DNA of 35,050 bases, taken from the NCBI GenBank assembly GCA_016182295.1, contig JACOXP010000011.1:1-35050 (forward strand), written 5' to 3'. Under the pieces are notes generated by a model that had not been told where the DNA came from, ran no database searches, and saw nothing but the letters and a program-made list of their open reading frames with translations. Shown here piece after piece: positions 7,334 to 17,287 of the stretch. The DNA is from Candidatus Harrisonbacteria bacterium. GTDB lineage: Bacteria > Patescibacteriota > Minisyncoccia > UBA6257 > WO2-44-18. How positions within the stretch are numbered: the first letter of the stretch is position 1; each line of letters opens with the position of its first letter. A program made the position numbers and the translations under genes.

Positions 7334-7807
7334 CTAAATTACGGGTTCTTGATGGGAAATGCCGTGCTTTCCGGAATGCGTGGAGCCCTTTTTCAGGAAA
7401 TTGTAGGCCGTATCCAGGATATGGACATTTTCTTGATATTTGGATAAAAGCTTTCTCGCTTCGGAATAAGTAAACCAGCCGTATCCCTCATGTTCGTCGG
7501 AAACCGTAATGTTGGGCTGACGGGTTTCCGCTAGAAATAAAATAACCACTTTAAAAATCTGATCCTTTCCGCGGCGAAAACTAAAGCGTTCGTAAGCCCG
7601 AAAATTTCTTAATTGTCGAAGCTCGCTCGCTTTAAGGCCGGTTTCTTCCTTGGCCTCCCTAAAAGCGCTTTGCCAGCTCCGCTCGCCTGATTCCATTTTG
7701 CCCTTGGCGAAATTCCAATAACTCCGTCCGTGATATAAGAGCAAAAATTTTATCCCTTCGCGGGTGCGGCGGAAGATGATGATCCCCGCCGAAATAATTT
7801 TACGCAC
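7334..7807 (-). CDS. NUDIX hydrolase
   Basis: GKMESGERSWQSAFREAKEETGL Nudix box. Confidence 0.9.
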   Translation of the reverse strand: MRKIISAGIIIFRRTREGIKFLLLYHGRSYWNFAKGKMESGERSWQSAFREAKEETGLKASELRQLRNFRAYERFSFRRGKDQIFKVVILFLAETRQPNITVSDEHEGYGWFTYSEARKLLSKYQENVHILDTAYNFLKKGSTHSGKHGISHQEPVI

Positions 7808-7814
7808 TCCCTTA

Positions 7815-8417
7815 TTATAAGGGATTTCGCGATTTTTTTCTATGACGAATAAAGAACCAGACGCCGACTCCCAAAATTAAAGCTACCAGCAAAATCCATT
7901 GATAACCTCTGACAAACTCCGCTACTGCCGGCCATTGTTTGCCGAGAAAATGCCCCAAGGTGACATAACCGCCAGTCCAAATCATCGCTGAGAAAACCGC
8001 TATTGGCACAAAAACCCGATAAGGAAGGTTTAAAATACCGGCGGCGACGGAAACATAGCCGCGAAGATAGGGAGTCATTCGGCCGATAAAAATCCCCAGC
8101 TTATCGTGTTTGATTAACCTTGCCTTAATTATCTCCAGTTTTTTGTTAACAAATTCCCATTTTTTAATACGTTCCATAATAAAATGTTCGAAAAAATAGA
8201 ATACTGAGAAAAGACAGGTTGTTCCGATAACGTCCGCTAAAACGGTTACAAGAAACACTATCCAGAAATTAAGATCTCCGATTTCGGTCAACGCTCCCGC
8301 AAAAATCAAAACCAACTCGTTGGGCAGAGGGACGCCAAGTTCCTGCAAAAAAACAAGTAGAAAAATTGCTAAATAGCCGTATTCATTTACAAAACCAAGT
8401 AATCCGCCGTCTGGCAT
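7815..8417 (-). CDS. DedA family membrane protein
   Basis: FLQELGVPLPNELVLIFAGAL, GRMTPYLRGYVSVAAGI. Confidence 0.85.
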   Translation of the reverse strand: MPDGGLLGFVNEYGYLAIFLLVFLQELGVPLPNELVLIFAGALTEIGDLNFWIVFLVTVLADVIGTTCLFSVFYFFEHFIMERIKKWEFVNKKLEIIKARLIKHDKLGIFIGRMTPYLRGYVSVAAGILNLPYRVFVPIAVFSAMIWTGGYVTLGHFLGKQWPAVAEFVRGYQWILLVALILGVGVWFFIRHRKKSRNPL

Positions 8418-8418
8418 A

Positions 8419-10143
8419 TTATTTCAAAAATTTTAACATTTTTTCGATCGGCCAGGCGTTAATTATATCATTTTTTTGCGCCCAACCGCGACGCGCTTGG
8501 GCTATTCCAAATTCCAGAAATTCGAATTGGCTGGCCGAGTGCGCATCGGAATCAATAGTCATCTTAACGCCCAAATCAACGCATTTTTTTATGTACTCAT
8601 CTTTCAAATCCAGCCGATCCGGAGACGCGTCTATCTCCAAAACTGTTCCGGTTTTTTTGGCCGTTTTTATAACTTCATCCATATCAACGTCGTAAGCTTC
8701 GCGCTTGTGAATTAGACGGCCCGTCGGATGAAAAATAATATCCACGTGGGGATTCGCCATCGCCTTCTTTATTCTCTCCGTCTGATCTTTCCGGGAAAGG
8801 TTAAAAAGTGAATGGACGGATCCGCCGACAATGTCCAGTTTCTTTAAAATTTCATCCGGTAAATCCATGCCGCCGTCCTTCAAAATGTCGCATTCGGTGC
8901 TTTTCAGGATTCGGAATTTGCCGCCAAATTTTTTATTCAGCGAATCTATCTCGGCCATTTGTTTCAAAATTCTTTTTTCGTCAAGCCCGCCGGTCATAGC
9001 CAAACGTTTGGTGTGATCGGTAACGGCGATGTATTCAAGACCGCGCTCCATTGCCGCTTTGGCCATTTTCTCGATGGAATCAGCGCCATCGGTCCAGTTG
9101 GTTTGCGTCTGTAAATCGCCTTTGAGGTCTCCATAGCCGATAATTTTCGGCAGCGCTTTTTTTTTCGCCGCGGCTATTTCTCCGGTCATTTCCCTCATCT
9201 CCGGCTCCACATAGTCCAGGCCAAGCGCTTTGTAAATTTCTTCTTCGCTCTTCCCAGCAATATTCTTTTTTCCTTTATAGAGCCCGTACTCGTTTAACTT
9301 ATAGCCCTTAGAAATGGCGATCTTGCGAAGCTCGATATTGTGATCTTTAGAACCGGTAAAATAAGCCAGCGCCGATCCGTAAGATTCTTTGGACACCACT
9401 CTCACGTCAATATCCATCCCGTTTTTTAAAGTAACGGACGACCGGGTTTCCCCTTTGGCGAGCACCCTGCCGACTTCCGGCATCGAAACAAAATAATCCA
9501 TAACAACTGCCGGTTTATTAGATATTACTAAAATATCGGCATCCCCCACCGTTTCCTTCCAGCGCCGCACCGAACCGGCCACTTGAGCGGCCTCTACGCC
9601 CTTTAGTCCGCGCAGACGCTTTTCCACATCTCTGATAACTGGCAAAACGAATCCCAAAACGAACCGTCCTCCGGATTTTTTGACGAACTCCAATCCTTTT
9701 AAAATATTTTCCTCGGTTTTTTCACCGAACCCTTCGAGTTTGGCAATCTTTCCGGCTTTAGCTGATTTTTCCAAATCGGAAAGATTTTTCACGCCAAGTT
9801 TTTTGTATAAAACTTTTATCTTGCGCGGTCCCAGCCCTTCAACTCTGGTCAAGCTAGCCAGATCAACGGGGGTCTTTTTTTTGAGATCCTGGTGATATTT
9901 GCATTTTCCGGTTTTTAAAAGCTCTTCTATTTTTTCAGCGATGGAGACTCCCACGCCCGGAATATCTTCAACACTTTTCAGTCCTCCTTTTTTATAAATA
10001 TCGGCGACTTCTTCTTGGAGACCTTCTATCGTCTGGGCAACTTTTTCATACGCGCGGGGTTTAAATTGAACCCCCTGCATATCCAGATACTCGCCTATTT
10101 CGTAAAGGATTTCGGCAATCTCATCATTACTTAAGCGGCGCAT
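8419..10143 (-). CDS. polX: DNA polymerase/3'-5' exonuclease PolX (Pol X + PHP)
   Basis: HhH motifs, AGSVRRWKETVGDADILV, PHP part AVTDHTKRLAMTGGLD, DSDAHS. Confidence 0.93.
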   Translation of the reverse strand: MRRLSNDEIAEILYEIGEYLDMQGVQFKPRAYEKVAQTIEGLQEEVADIYKKGGLKSVEDIPGVGVSIAEKIEELLKTGKCKYHQDLKKKTPVDLASLTRVEGLGPRKIKVLYKKLGVKNLSDLEKSAKAGKIAKLEGFGEKTEENILKGLEFVKKSGGRFVLGFVLPVIRDVEKRLRGLKGVEAAQVAGSVRRWKETVGDADILVISNKPAVVMDYFVSMPEVGRVLAKGETRSSVTLKNGMDIDVRVVSKESYGSALAYFTGSKDHNIELRKIAISKGYKLNEYGLYKGKKNIAGKSEEEIYKALGLDYVEPEMREMTGEIAAAKKKALPKIIGYGDLKGDLQTQTNWTDGADSIEKMAKAAMERGLEYIAVTDHTKRLAMTGGLDEKRILKQMAEIDSLNKKFGGKFRILKSTECDILKDGGMDLPDEILKKLDIVGGSVHSLFNLSRKDQTERIKKAMANPHVDIIFHPTGRLIHKREAYDVDMDEVIKTAKKTGTVLEIDASPDRLDLKDEYIKKCVDLGVKMTIDSDAHSASQFEFLEFGIAQARRGWAQKNDIINAWPIEKMLKFLK

Positions 10144-10783
10144 GATCTTTGATATAAATTTCCTGCGGCTGATTGGTTTTTTGCTTCGGGAAAATTATAT
10201 CGGGCACCGCGAAAATTAAAGCGGCCGCCGCGAAACAAAAGAACGCTGCTAGAAAAAACACCGCGCTGAATCCAACCCAGCTGGCAAGCGCGCCTCCGGC
10301 CAAACCGGTGATTCCCGAAGCAATGCCGACCGTGGTGCTGTTTAGAGACCAATCAAGCGATTCGTGTTTCTTATCCAAGTGACGGGAAAACATTCCGGTC
10401 CAGGAAGGCACGTATAATCCAAAAGCTATCGCGTGAACTACCTCAACGGCATAAAGCTGCCAAACTTCTTTAATTTGAGAAAAAAGCAAAGCGGTGACGC
10501 CGGCTAATACTAAACCACCGACCAAAACGTAAAAATCATCTCTTTCGCCGTCGGTCTTATCTAAAAAATTGGCTATTGGTATTTGAATAAGGGATTTGAC
10601 TATCCAATAGATTGCGGCGGAAATGCCAAGAGTTACAACTGTGGCGCCAACAACTTGATTAATAACGAAAACGGCAAAAATCGGCAAAATGAATCCCCAA
10701 CCTCCTATAAAAAGCAGATCGGAAAGTACGAAAAATTTAACAAATCTGCTGACGGTAACGTGTATGTCAATTTCGAATTTCAT
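10127..10783 (-). CDS. half-length MFS-like transporter
   Basis: about six hydrophobic segments, 218 aa. Confidence 0.6.
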   Translation of the reverse strand: MKFEIDIHVTVSRFVKFFVLSDLLFIGGWGFILPIFAVFVINQVVGATVVTLGISAAIYWIVKSLIQIPIANFLDKTDGERDDFYVLVGGLVLAGVTALLFSQIKEVWQLYAVEVVHAIAFGLYVPSWTGMFSRHLDKKHESLDWSLNSTTVGIASGITGLAGGALASWVGFSAVFFLAAFFCFAAAALIFAVPDIIFPKQKTNQPQEIYIKDHAPLK

Positions 10784-10791
10784 CGTTATTT

Positions 10792-13275
10792 CTATTTTTT
10801 ATTAAATACGAATTTTCCTCCTTTTAATGATACTACCAAATTGCTGCCGCGCACCACTTCTCCTTTGAGCACTTTTTCGGCAAGAACACTTCGTAATTTG
10901 TCGGAAATCACGCCGCGAAGCGGACGGGCGCCAAAAACCGGATCATATCCCAATATTGAGATTTCTTTCACGACCTTCTCGTCGAATTCCAGGTCAACGC
11001 CCTGGCCTTCCCGCAAATTGGCCGCCAGGTCGGAAAGCTGGATTTTGGCGATTTTGGCGATATGTTCTGGCAGAAGAGAACGAAAAACAATAATTCCAGA
11101 AAACCGGTTTAAAAGCTCTGGTTTGAAATAGGTCGTCAGCTTCTTTTTAAGATCTTCGGAGATTGTTCGCATTTCTTTCCCGCTTTCAATTTCGGATTTT
11201 ACAAATTCCGAATGGGCGTTGCTGGTGGAAATGATAATGGTATTGGTAAAATCCACCGTCTTTCCCAAACTGTCGGTCATTCTACCGTCGTCAAAAACCT
11301 GCAGAAAAAGATTTAAAATATCCGGGTGCGCTTTCTCGAATTCGTCGAGTAGAATCAAGCTGTAGGGCTTTTCTTTAATCGCGTCCGTTACATTGTCCAA
11401 AAGTCGGTTTACCGTTGATTTATCCTGATATTCCGACATATCGAAACGAACCATCGCTTCGGAAGAGCCGAACTGAATTCTGGCGAGAATTTTAGAAAGT
11501 TCGGTTTTACCGACGCCGGTTGGGCCGACAAAAAGGAAACTGGCGATCGGCCCGCCTTTTCGCCCAAGACCGCTTCGATATTCTCTCAACGATCGGGCAA
11601 CTGCTTTAACCGCTTCTTCCTGATCAATCAGCCGCCGATGGATTTCGTCTTCAAGATTCAAAAGTTTCTCGGCCTCGTCTTTTCCGGCGCGATGGATCGG
11701 CACGTTAATTTTTTTCTCCGCGACCGCTATCAGATCTTCGGCATTAAGCACTTTGTCGCCCTTGCCACGAACATCGGCCAAAGTTTCCTTTAACAAATCT
11801 TCGGCGCTGGCCGGCAAAAGTTTCTGATGAAAGTATTTTTTAGCGAGCGTTACCGCTTGTTTGATAGCGGCAAAGCTGATAATCGTTTTGTATTCCTTCT
11901 CCAAAAGCAAACTGCTGTAAACCAAAAATCTGATAGCTTCCGCTTCGCTGATTTCCTCAACGCGTATTACTTCAAAAGCGCTGACAAAATCGCTATTGGT
12001 TTCTATTTGTTGCTTGAATTCCCGCGGATAAGTCGATCCAATCACGGAAAAAGCGCCGCCCTTAATCGCCGGAATGAAAGCATCGGCCGCGCTTAACCGC
12101 TGGGGGCCGGAGGTCTTTAGCAGATTATGAATATCGGGGATGTAAAGCACAATGTTGCCGGCGGAAACTATTTCGTCAATGACTTTTTTGACGCGCTCTT
12201 GGATTTCCGCTTCTGACGCTCCGGCAATCAAACTGCTGATTTCCAGTTTCACCAAACGCTTGTCAAAAAGCGGCTGGGGCACTCTGTCTTTGACAATCTC
12301 AAAAGCCAAATGGGCGACCAGCGTTGATTTCCCCGATCCCGGCTCGCCAACCAAAAGCGCGTTCGGCCGGCCCGGCCTCGAAAGAACATCGACTAAACGA
12401 TCGTATTCGTTCGCGTGGCCGATTAGAAACCCGACTATTTCCAAACGAGCGAGATCGGTAATATCTTCGGCGAAACGGTCCAGAAACGGCGTCGGGCGAG
12501 CCGTCCAGGAACGGTTCATCACCCGATGGCGCAATTTATACGGCCGTCCAACCAGTCCCACCAAACTCGCCGGCATTTTTTTCAATTTCCAGAAAAGTGA
12601 GCGGTAGCGGCTGAAAATTAGCGCATGCTCGAGGTCTTCATCGTCTATTTCCAAGAGATCAAAAATTCGGGAAATTTTTTCTCCCCCCACGACGCTCAAC
12701 GCGGAAAACAAATCTTTTGGCTCGATTTGATTGCTTCCGAATTTATAAGATTTTAAAAACGCGGTTTTAATTAAATCTTCCGCTTGTTTCAGAATATCGG
12801 CGCGGGAAGCTTTTTGGCTTTCGCCGCCCTTCAAAGCATTGTCAATTTGATCAATCAATTCTTCCGGCTTGGCGTCCATTCTTAAAAGACCCTCTCGAAT
12901 ATCTTTTCGTCCGGCGAGACGACGCGCCGCGTAAAGGAAAAATTTTTCTCCGTCCAGCATTGCCCTGTCAAACGCCCATTCCACTACTCCGAAACTTGAC
13001 GGGGGAAGATAATAAGCGGCATTAATCGCGCCTTTCGGCAAATTCGCCAAAGAACGTTCCGCGCGGCCCCAATGAAAAAACCGATCGATTAAAAAAATAA
13101 TTATTAGAATTCCGGCGGCGCGAAGCAGGGACAAATCGCTCAAAACACTAATGATTGATCCGACTATGAACACGCCGTAAACGGAAAAGGAAACCAGACG
13201 GACCACAAAACGTCCCGCGATGGTCATCTTCAGCCGCGGTTCTTTAAAATAAATTTCTTGTTTTAACGCGTTCAT
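10792..13275 (-). CDS. membrane-anchored ClpC/ClpB-like AAA+ ATPase
   Basis: Two N-terminal hydrophobic segments; D1 GEPGSGKS; D2 GPTGVGKTELSK and LILLDEFEKAH; start at ATG 13275 overlapping the upstream stop (ATGA). Confidence 0.85.
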   Translation of the reverse strand: MNALKQEIYFKEPRLKMTIAGRFVVRLVSFSVYGVFIVGSIISVLSDLSLLRAAGILIIIFLIDRFFHWGRAERSLANLPKGAINAAYYLPPSSFGVVEWAFDRAMLDGEKFFLYAARRLAGRKDIREGLLRMDAKPEELIDQIDNALKGGESQKASRADILKQAEDLIKTAFLKSYKFGSNQIEPKDLFSALSVVGGEKISRIFDLLEIDDEDLEHALIFSRYRSLFWKLKKMPASLVGLVGRPYKLRHRVMNRSWTARPTPFLDRFAEDITDLARLEIVGFLIGHANEYDRLVDVLSRPGRPNALLVGEPGSGKSTLVAHLAFEIVKDRVPQPLFDKRLVKLEISSLIAGASEAEIQERVKKVIDEIVSAGNIVLYIPDIHNLLKTSGPQRLSAADAFIPAIKGGAFSVIGSTYPREFKQQIETNSDFVSAFEVIRVEEISEAEAIRFLVYSSLLLEKEYKTIISFAAIKQAVTLAKKYFHQKLLPASAEDLLKETLADVRGKGDKVLNAEDLIAVAEKKINVPIHRAGKDEAEKLLNLEDEIHRRLIDQEEAVKAVARSLREYRSGLGRKGGPIASFLFVGPTGVGKTELSKILARIQFGSSEAMVRFDMSEYQDKSTVNRLLDNVTDAIKEKPYSLILLDEFEKAHPDILNLFLQVFDDGRMTDSLGKTVDFTNTIIISTSNAHSEFVKSEIESGKEMRTISEDLKKKLTTYFKPELLNRFSGIIVFRSLLPEHIAKIAKIQLSDLAANLREGQGVDLEFDEKVVKEISILGYDPVFGARPLRGVISDKLRSVLAEKVLKGEVVRGSNLVVSLKGGKFVFNKK

Positions 13276-13619
13276 GATTGTCTTCCGAAAATTACAATTA
13301 AATAAATTGGAGCCGCGGCCCAAGCAAGATAAATCGCGGCGCCTGTTAAAACTATAAAAAGATAAATAGCGCCGCCTATCAAAATTCGGCCGGTCCGGAA
13401 AATAAATCCCAGTAAATAGCCAAGAAAATTGTAATCCTGATAAAGCGGTTTAAAGAGATTGCGAAGCGTTATTTTTAAAGCGAAGGATCGGTCAAGCCGC
13501 TCCAAAGCAGTGAGGGTTTTGTGGACAACCGCGAAAAAACCATCAACATACCAGTGCCGAATAAATTCGAAAACGCGATAAAAAAATCTGATTATAAGGT
13601 AAAATGCGGAAAACGACAT
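13272..13619 (-). CDS. small membrane protein, coupled to the Clp-like gene
   Basis: Hydrophobic C-terminal segments; ATGA overlap with the Clp-like start. Confidence 0.65.
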   Translation of the reverse strand: MSFSAFYLIIRFFYRVFEFIRHWYVDGFFAVVHKTLTALERLDRSFALKITLRNLFKPLYQDYNFLGYLLGFIFRTGRILIGGAIYLFIVLTGAAIYLAWAAAPIYLIVIFGRQS

Positions 13620-13646
13620 TACTTATTATATTAAGGGAAAGACGGC

Positions 13647-14258
13647 TCAATACCAAGAAACCTTATTTTTCTTAAATAAATTTATAAGCCTTACCATGGT
13701 TTTTCCAACATGCGATGCGTCTTCGTTTGCCCACTTGGGATGGCCCTCTTTAGCTGTAATCGACCCTCCTGGCGCCCACATAATTCCCCACGGAGGAATT
13801 AAAACTCCCATTTGCGTTAATGCTGCCACCATAGATATCGCCGCCATCTCCATTCCTCCTTCATTTTCCTTAGATGCCGCAATAAAGGCGGCTACCTTTC
13901 CTTCTAATTTGAAGTTGTCATTTTCTAAAGCGGTCAAATGATCAATGAAATCTTTCATAACACCGCTCATGTTTGCCCAATAAACTGGGGTGGCTAACAC
14001 CAGCCCATCAGCCCTAATCAGATCAGGATAAATTTTTGTTATTCCATCCTCCGGCATATTTGCCGGCACTTCTTTTTCGGGATCTTCGCTGTATAATCCT
14101 TGCTCATGAATGATGGAAAGATCATATAGATGAACTAATTGGGTTTCCGCGCCGTTCTCCCGCGCGGCTTCTAAAACTTCCATCAAAAGTTTTGCCACCA
14201 AACCATTTTTATGAGGAGAGCCATTAATACCGATTATGTGTGCTTTTTTTATTGACAT
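13647..14258 (-). CDS. flavodoxin-like NADPH-dependent FMN reductase
   Basis: GINGSPHKNGLVAKLL, DGLVLATPVYWANMSGVMKDFIDHL. Confidence 0.85.
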   Translation of the reverse strand: MSIKKAHIIGINGSPHKNGLVAKLLMEVLEAARENGAETQLVHLYDLSIIHEQGLYSEDPEKEVPANMPEDGITKIYPDLIRADGLVLATPVYWANMSGVMKDFIDHLTALENDNFKLEGKVAAFIAASKENEGGMEMAAISMVAALTQMGVLIPPWGIMWAPGGSITAKEGHPKWANEDASHVGKTMVRLINLFKKNKVSWY

Positions 14259-14286
14259 CCTTAAAATATATTACTTATAAAGTATA

Positions 14287-14904
14287 TCAAAAAAGCTTGG
14301 ATTGCGGAGCTTCCTTTTTTTGAAACGCTTCAACGGGCACCTCTCTTAAAAGCTCGTCAAATTTTTCCAATATTTTAGGTAGTTTTTTAAATTCCGCCTC
14401 GTATTCCGAAATTAGATTGGGGTTACGAAGAACCGCGGCTGGGTGATAAAAAGGGACGAAGAGGCGGCCGTTCATACGAAAAACCTTGCCGTGATCGCGG
14501 CTGATTTTGAGATTGGGATTGAAATAAGCCATGGAAAAACGGCCTAAAGTGGCGATAATTTTGGGGTTAATAATTTCTATTTGCTTTTGAAGATAGGGCT
14601 GGTAAGTCGCAATCTCTTCCGGCAAAGGATCGCGATTATTGGGCGGCCGCCGTTTTACTATATTGGTAATGTAAACATCTTCGCGCTTCCAGCCGATCTT
14701 TTCGATCATTTTATTGAGTAATTGACCACCGCGTCCGACAAACGGCCGCTTTTGGATGTCTTCTTGTTCCCCCGGTGCTTCTCCGATAAACATCACCGCG
14801 CAGTCGGGGCTTCCCTCTCCGAAAACTAAATTGGTAGAAAGCGACAAGGATTTGTCACCGGTCATCTCTGATTCTATTTTTTTTAATTCTGTTTCTTTAT
14901 TCAT
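14287..14904 (-). CDS. type-4-like uracil-DNA glycosylase
   Basis: FIGEAPGEQEDIQKRPFVGRGGQLLNKM, NIVKRRPPNNRDP, FYHPAAVLRN. Confidence 0.88.
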   Translation of the reverse strand: MNKETELKKIESEMTGDKSLSLSTNLVFGEGSPDCAVMFIGEAPGEQEDIQKRPFVGRGGQLLNKMIEKIGWKREDVYITNIVKRRPPNNRDPLPEEIATYQPYLQKQIEIINPKIIATLGRFSMAYFNPNLKISRDHGKVFRMNGRLFVPFYHPAAVLRNPNLISEYEAEFKKLPKILEKFDELLREVPVEAFQKKEAPQSKLF

Positions 14905-15449
14905 AAAACCGATTTCAAACTTTCTAAGATAATGTTGTAACTATCTGGATCGTGAAAATGACCCCAATTATTATAAGTAACGAGTGTCGCGCCCAATTCT
15001 TTGCTTATATCCACTCCTTGCTGGTAATCAATGGCTTCATCGTCGGTGGAATGTAAAACGATAAACTTTTTAGCTAATTTTTTTATTTTTTCAATATCAA
15101 CGGGATATTCAAAAAAATCCGGATAAGGCCCAATTCGATTGAGGGCGCAATTATTATTGAAAGGCGCTATTAAGAGCACTGTGTCAGCTTTTTTCTCGAA
15201 TTTATCCAAATACAATAATACCGCCCGTGTTCCCAAGCTATGCCCGATTAAAATAATCGGTTTTGAGGTTTTTCCCGCTTCTTCGTTGATAACTTTCAGC
15301 CACTCGGCGCTGTGAGGGCTTATTCCACCCGGAAGGTCGGGGATAGAATAATCCAGTCCTAATTTATTCAGTTCTTTGGAAATGTTCGGATACCAATCCC
15401 TCTTTGAAGAAGACGTATATCCATGAACAAATATAATTTTCTTGTTCAT
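14901..15449 (-). CDS. alpha/beta hydrolase (RBBP9/YdeN-like)
   Basis: FVHGYTSSS, LIGHSLGTRAVLLYL, WGHFHDPD. Confidence 0.8.
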   Translation of the reverse strand: MNKKIIFVHGYTSSSKRDWYPNISKELNKLGLDYSIPDLPGGISPHSAEWLKVINEEAGKTSKPIILIGHSLGTRAVLLYLDKFEKKADTVLLIAPFNNNCALNRIGPYPDFFEYPVDIEKIKKLAKKFIVLHSTDDEAIDYQQGVDISKELGATLVTYNNWGHFHDPDSYNIILESLKSVL

Positions 15450-15453
15450 TTTG

Positions 15454-15525
15454 TGCTCTCGGGGGGAATCGAACCTCCACCGCCTCCTTCGGAGGGAGGC
15501 ATTCTATCCATTGAACTACGAGAGC
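15454..15525 (-). tRNA. tRNA-Arg(CCG)
   Basis: GCTCTCG...CGAGAGC acceptor; anticodon arm CCTCC-CTCCGAA-GGAGG; T-loop TTCGATT. Confidence 0.92.
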
Positions 15526-16784
15526 TAGTTTTGAGCCAGAGAACTTGCCTTATTTAATCCTAAAACCAAGCCGATCGTCAACCAGAGCATTAGCCAGCCG
15601 GGCTGAAGATCCCATAAGAAATGATCGGTGAAACCGAAAATTAAAAGAGCGCCAAGCATAAACGAGGCGATACCGCCCTTGTAGGAAAACATATTGCGCG
15701 CGAGAAACAGCAGAAAAGCCGCCGCCCCGAAAATGCTTATCTCTGCCGCCATTAAAATATAGAAATTGTGTATCGGTTGCTTCTCCCACGGCTGGTTCAG
15801 GCCGTATTTTTGATACAATCCGGCTGATTCGGAGTAAAAAACCTGATTCCCTAATCCAACGCCCAAGGGATGATTTTTAATCAAGTCCCAGCCGATACGA
15901 TTGTAATCAAAACGCGCGGCGATTGCTGACTCCTCCAAAGAAAAAGTCGCTCGGGGCAGAATATAATCTTTAAACTGCCAGAAGAAAATTCCTAAAATCG
16001 CGATTAGCAAAATCAGCAAGCGCGTTGACTGAATGACGCGAATCCTGAAAAAAAGCGAATAAAAAATAAATATAATCGAGATGGCAAGCGTGATCAGCCA
16101 GGCCGATCGCGAAAAGGAAAATAGAATGCCGAGCAAAATAATAAATATCGCGGAGCCGAAAAATAAATCGCTTAAAAGGTTCCGAAAAGAAGAAAAAATT
16201 TTCCATTCTGAAGCGCGGCGAAGCCAGAAAAAATAAGCCGCCAAAAGTCCTACGATTAGAAAGCCTGCCAGAACATTGGGATGGGGCAGAGTGCCATAAG
16301 CCCGCAAAAACTTTCCGCCATCAATATCCACCTTGGCTACTCCCGCCAGAGTTGGACTCAAAGAGGACTCGCCCAGGAACGAAAGGCCGAGATCGGATTG
16401 GAGCATAAATTGTCCGACGCCGATTATCGTCTGGAAAATGGCGGCTATAACAAGGATTGCCATTATAAAACTGGGTTTGACGGCTTCAACGCTCAACGCT
16501 TTGTAAATCGCCGTCGCCGCCAAGATAGCCATCAAAAAACGAATGAATACCGCGATGTGCGCCGGGCCGTAAAAAAGCGACGCTCCGATAGCAACCACGA
16601 AAATCGCCAAGAAAATCAACCCTTTCGGCGACCTACCGACTTGGGGTATTTGCCGTTTCGTGAAAATAACGGTTATTAAAAACAGAATCAGAAAAACGTC
16701 GCTGATCCGCTGGGCCAGCGGAATGGAAAGAAGGAAACCGATTAAGGAAACTTTAAGAAAATTCGATAATAATTTCTGCCACAT
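15525..16784 (-). CDS. O-antigen ligase-like polytopic membrane protein
   Basis: Multiple TM; GTLPHPNVLAGFL, FSFSRSAWL, NHPLGVGLGNQVFY...PIHNFYILMAAEISIFG. Confidence 0.8.
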   Translation of the reverse strand: MWQKLLSNFLKVSLIGFLLSIPLAQRISDVFLILFLITVIFTKRQIPQVGRSPKGLIFLAIFVVAIGASLFYGPAHIAVFIRFLMAILAATAIYKALSVEAVKPSFIMAILVIAAIFQTIIGVGQFMLQSDLGLSFLGESSLSPTLAGVAKVDIDGGKFLRAYGTLPHPNVLAGFLIVGLLAAYFFWLRRASEWKIFSSFRNLLSDLFFGSAIFIILLGILFSFSRSAWLITLAISIIFIFYSLFFRIRVIQSTRLLILLIAILGIFFWQFKDYILPRATFSLEESAIAARFDYNRIGWDLIKNHPLGVGLGNQVFYSESAGLYQKYGLNQPWEKQPIHNFYILMAAEISIFGAAAFLLFLARNMFSYKGGIASFMLGALLIFGFTDHFLWDLQPGWLMLWLTIGLVLGLNKASSLAQN

Positions 16785-17283
16785 CGCTTGGTTCCGGCGC
16801 GAATTTCACGCGGGATTTTAATTTGCTAAAAACACTTTTTATTTTTCTCGCAAGTTTGTTGGCAAGCTCGTTTTCGGTTGTGGTGATTACCCAATTGCCG
16901 CTGACTTTTTCCACTTTGATTACCCGATCCATTGGATCGCGGTCATAAGCGCGATCGCCAAATCCGCTAACTAACTCTTCAAGTTTGGCAACGGAATTAC
17001 TCGGAAAATTTTTTATCGTGATCCGGCCTTCGTATTGATGATTTTTAATCATCTGGCAAGCCGGGCAGGGCAAGAAACGCAAATTTTTCTCTTTTTTAAA
17101 TTCAGAAATGCTGATGGTTTCGGATTTGTTTAATTTCTCCAAGCCATGATGCCAATGTTTCTTCCAATAAACTGCGCCGCAGTCGGAACAAATCAAAATT
17201 CCTTTTTTCGCGTAAAATTCCTCAACTTCACTTCGCGCTTTGGGAAGCTTAACGTCGTAGGTTTTTTTAAAAATTTTCGCCAC
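16753..17283 (-). CDS. zinc-ribbon protein, possibly NMD3/BCAM0308-like
   Basis: ICSDCGAVYWKKHWH and CPACQMIKNHQYEGRI paired CxxC. Confidence 0.45.
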   Translation of the reverse strand: MAKIFKKTYDVKLPKARSEVEEFYAKKGILICSDCGAVYWKKHWHHGLEKLNKSETISISEFKKEKNLRFLPCPACQMIKNHQYEGRITIKNFPSNSVAKLEELVSGFGDRAYDRDPMDRVIKVEKVSGNWVITTTENELANKLARKIKSVFSKLKSRVKFAPEPSDVAEIIIEFS

Positions 17284-17287
17284 GTTT

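Noticed and set aside
10583-11131. 182-aa plus-strand ORF
   Set aside because: Antisense to the MFS-like and Clp-like genes; no family resemblance.
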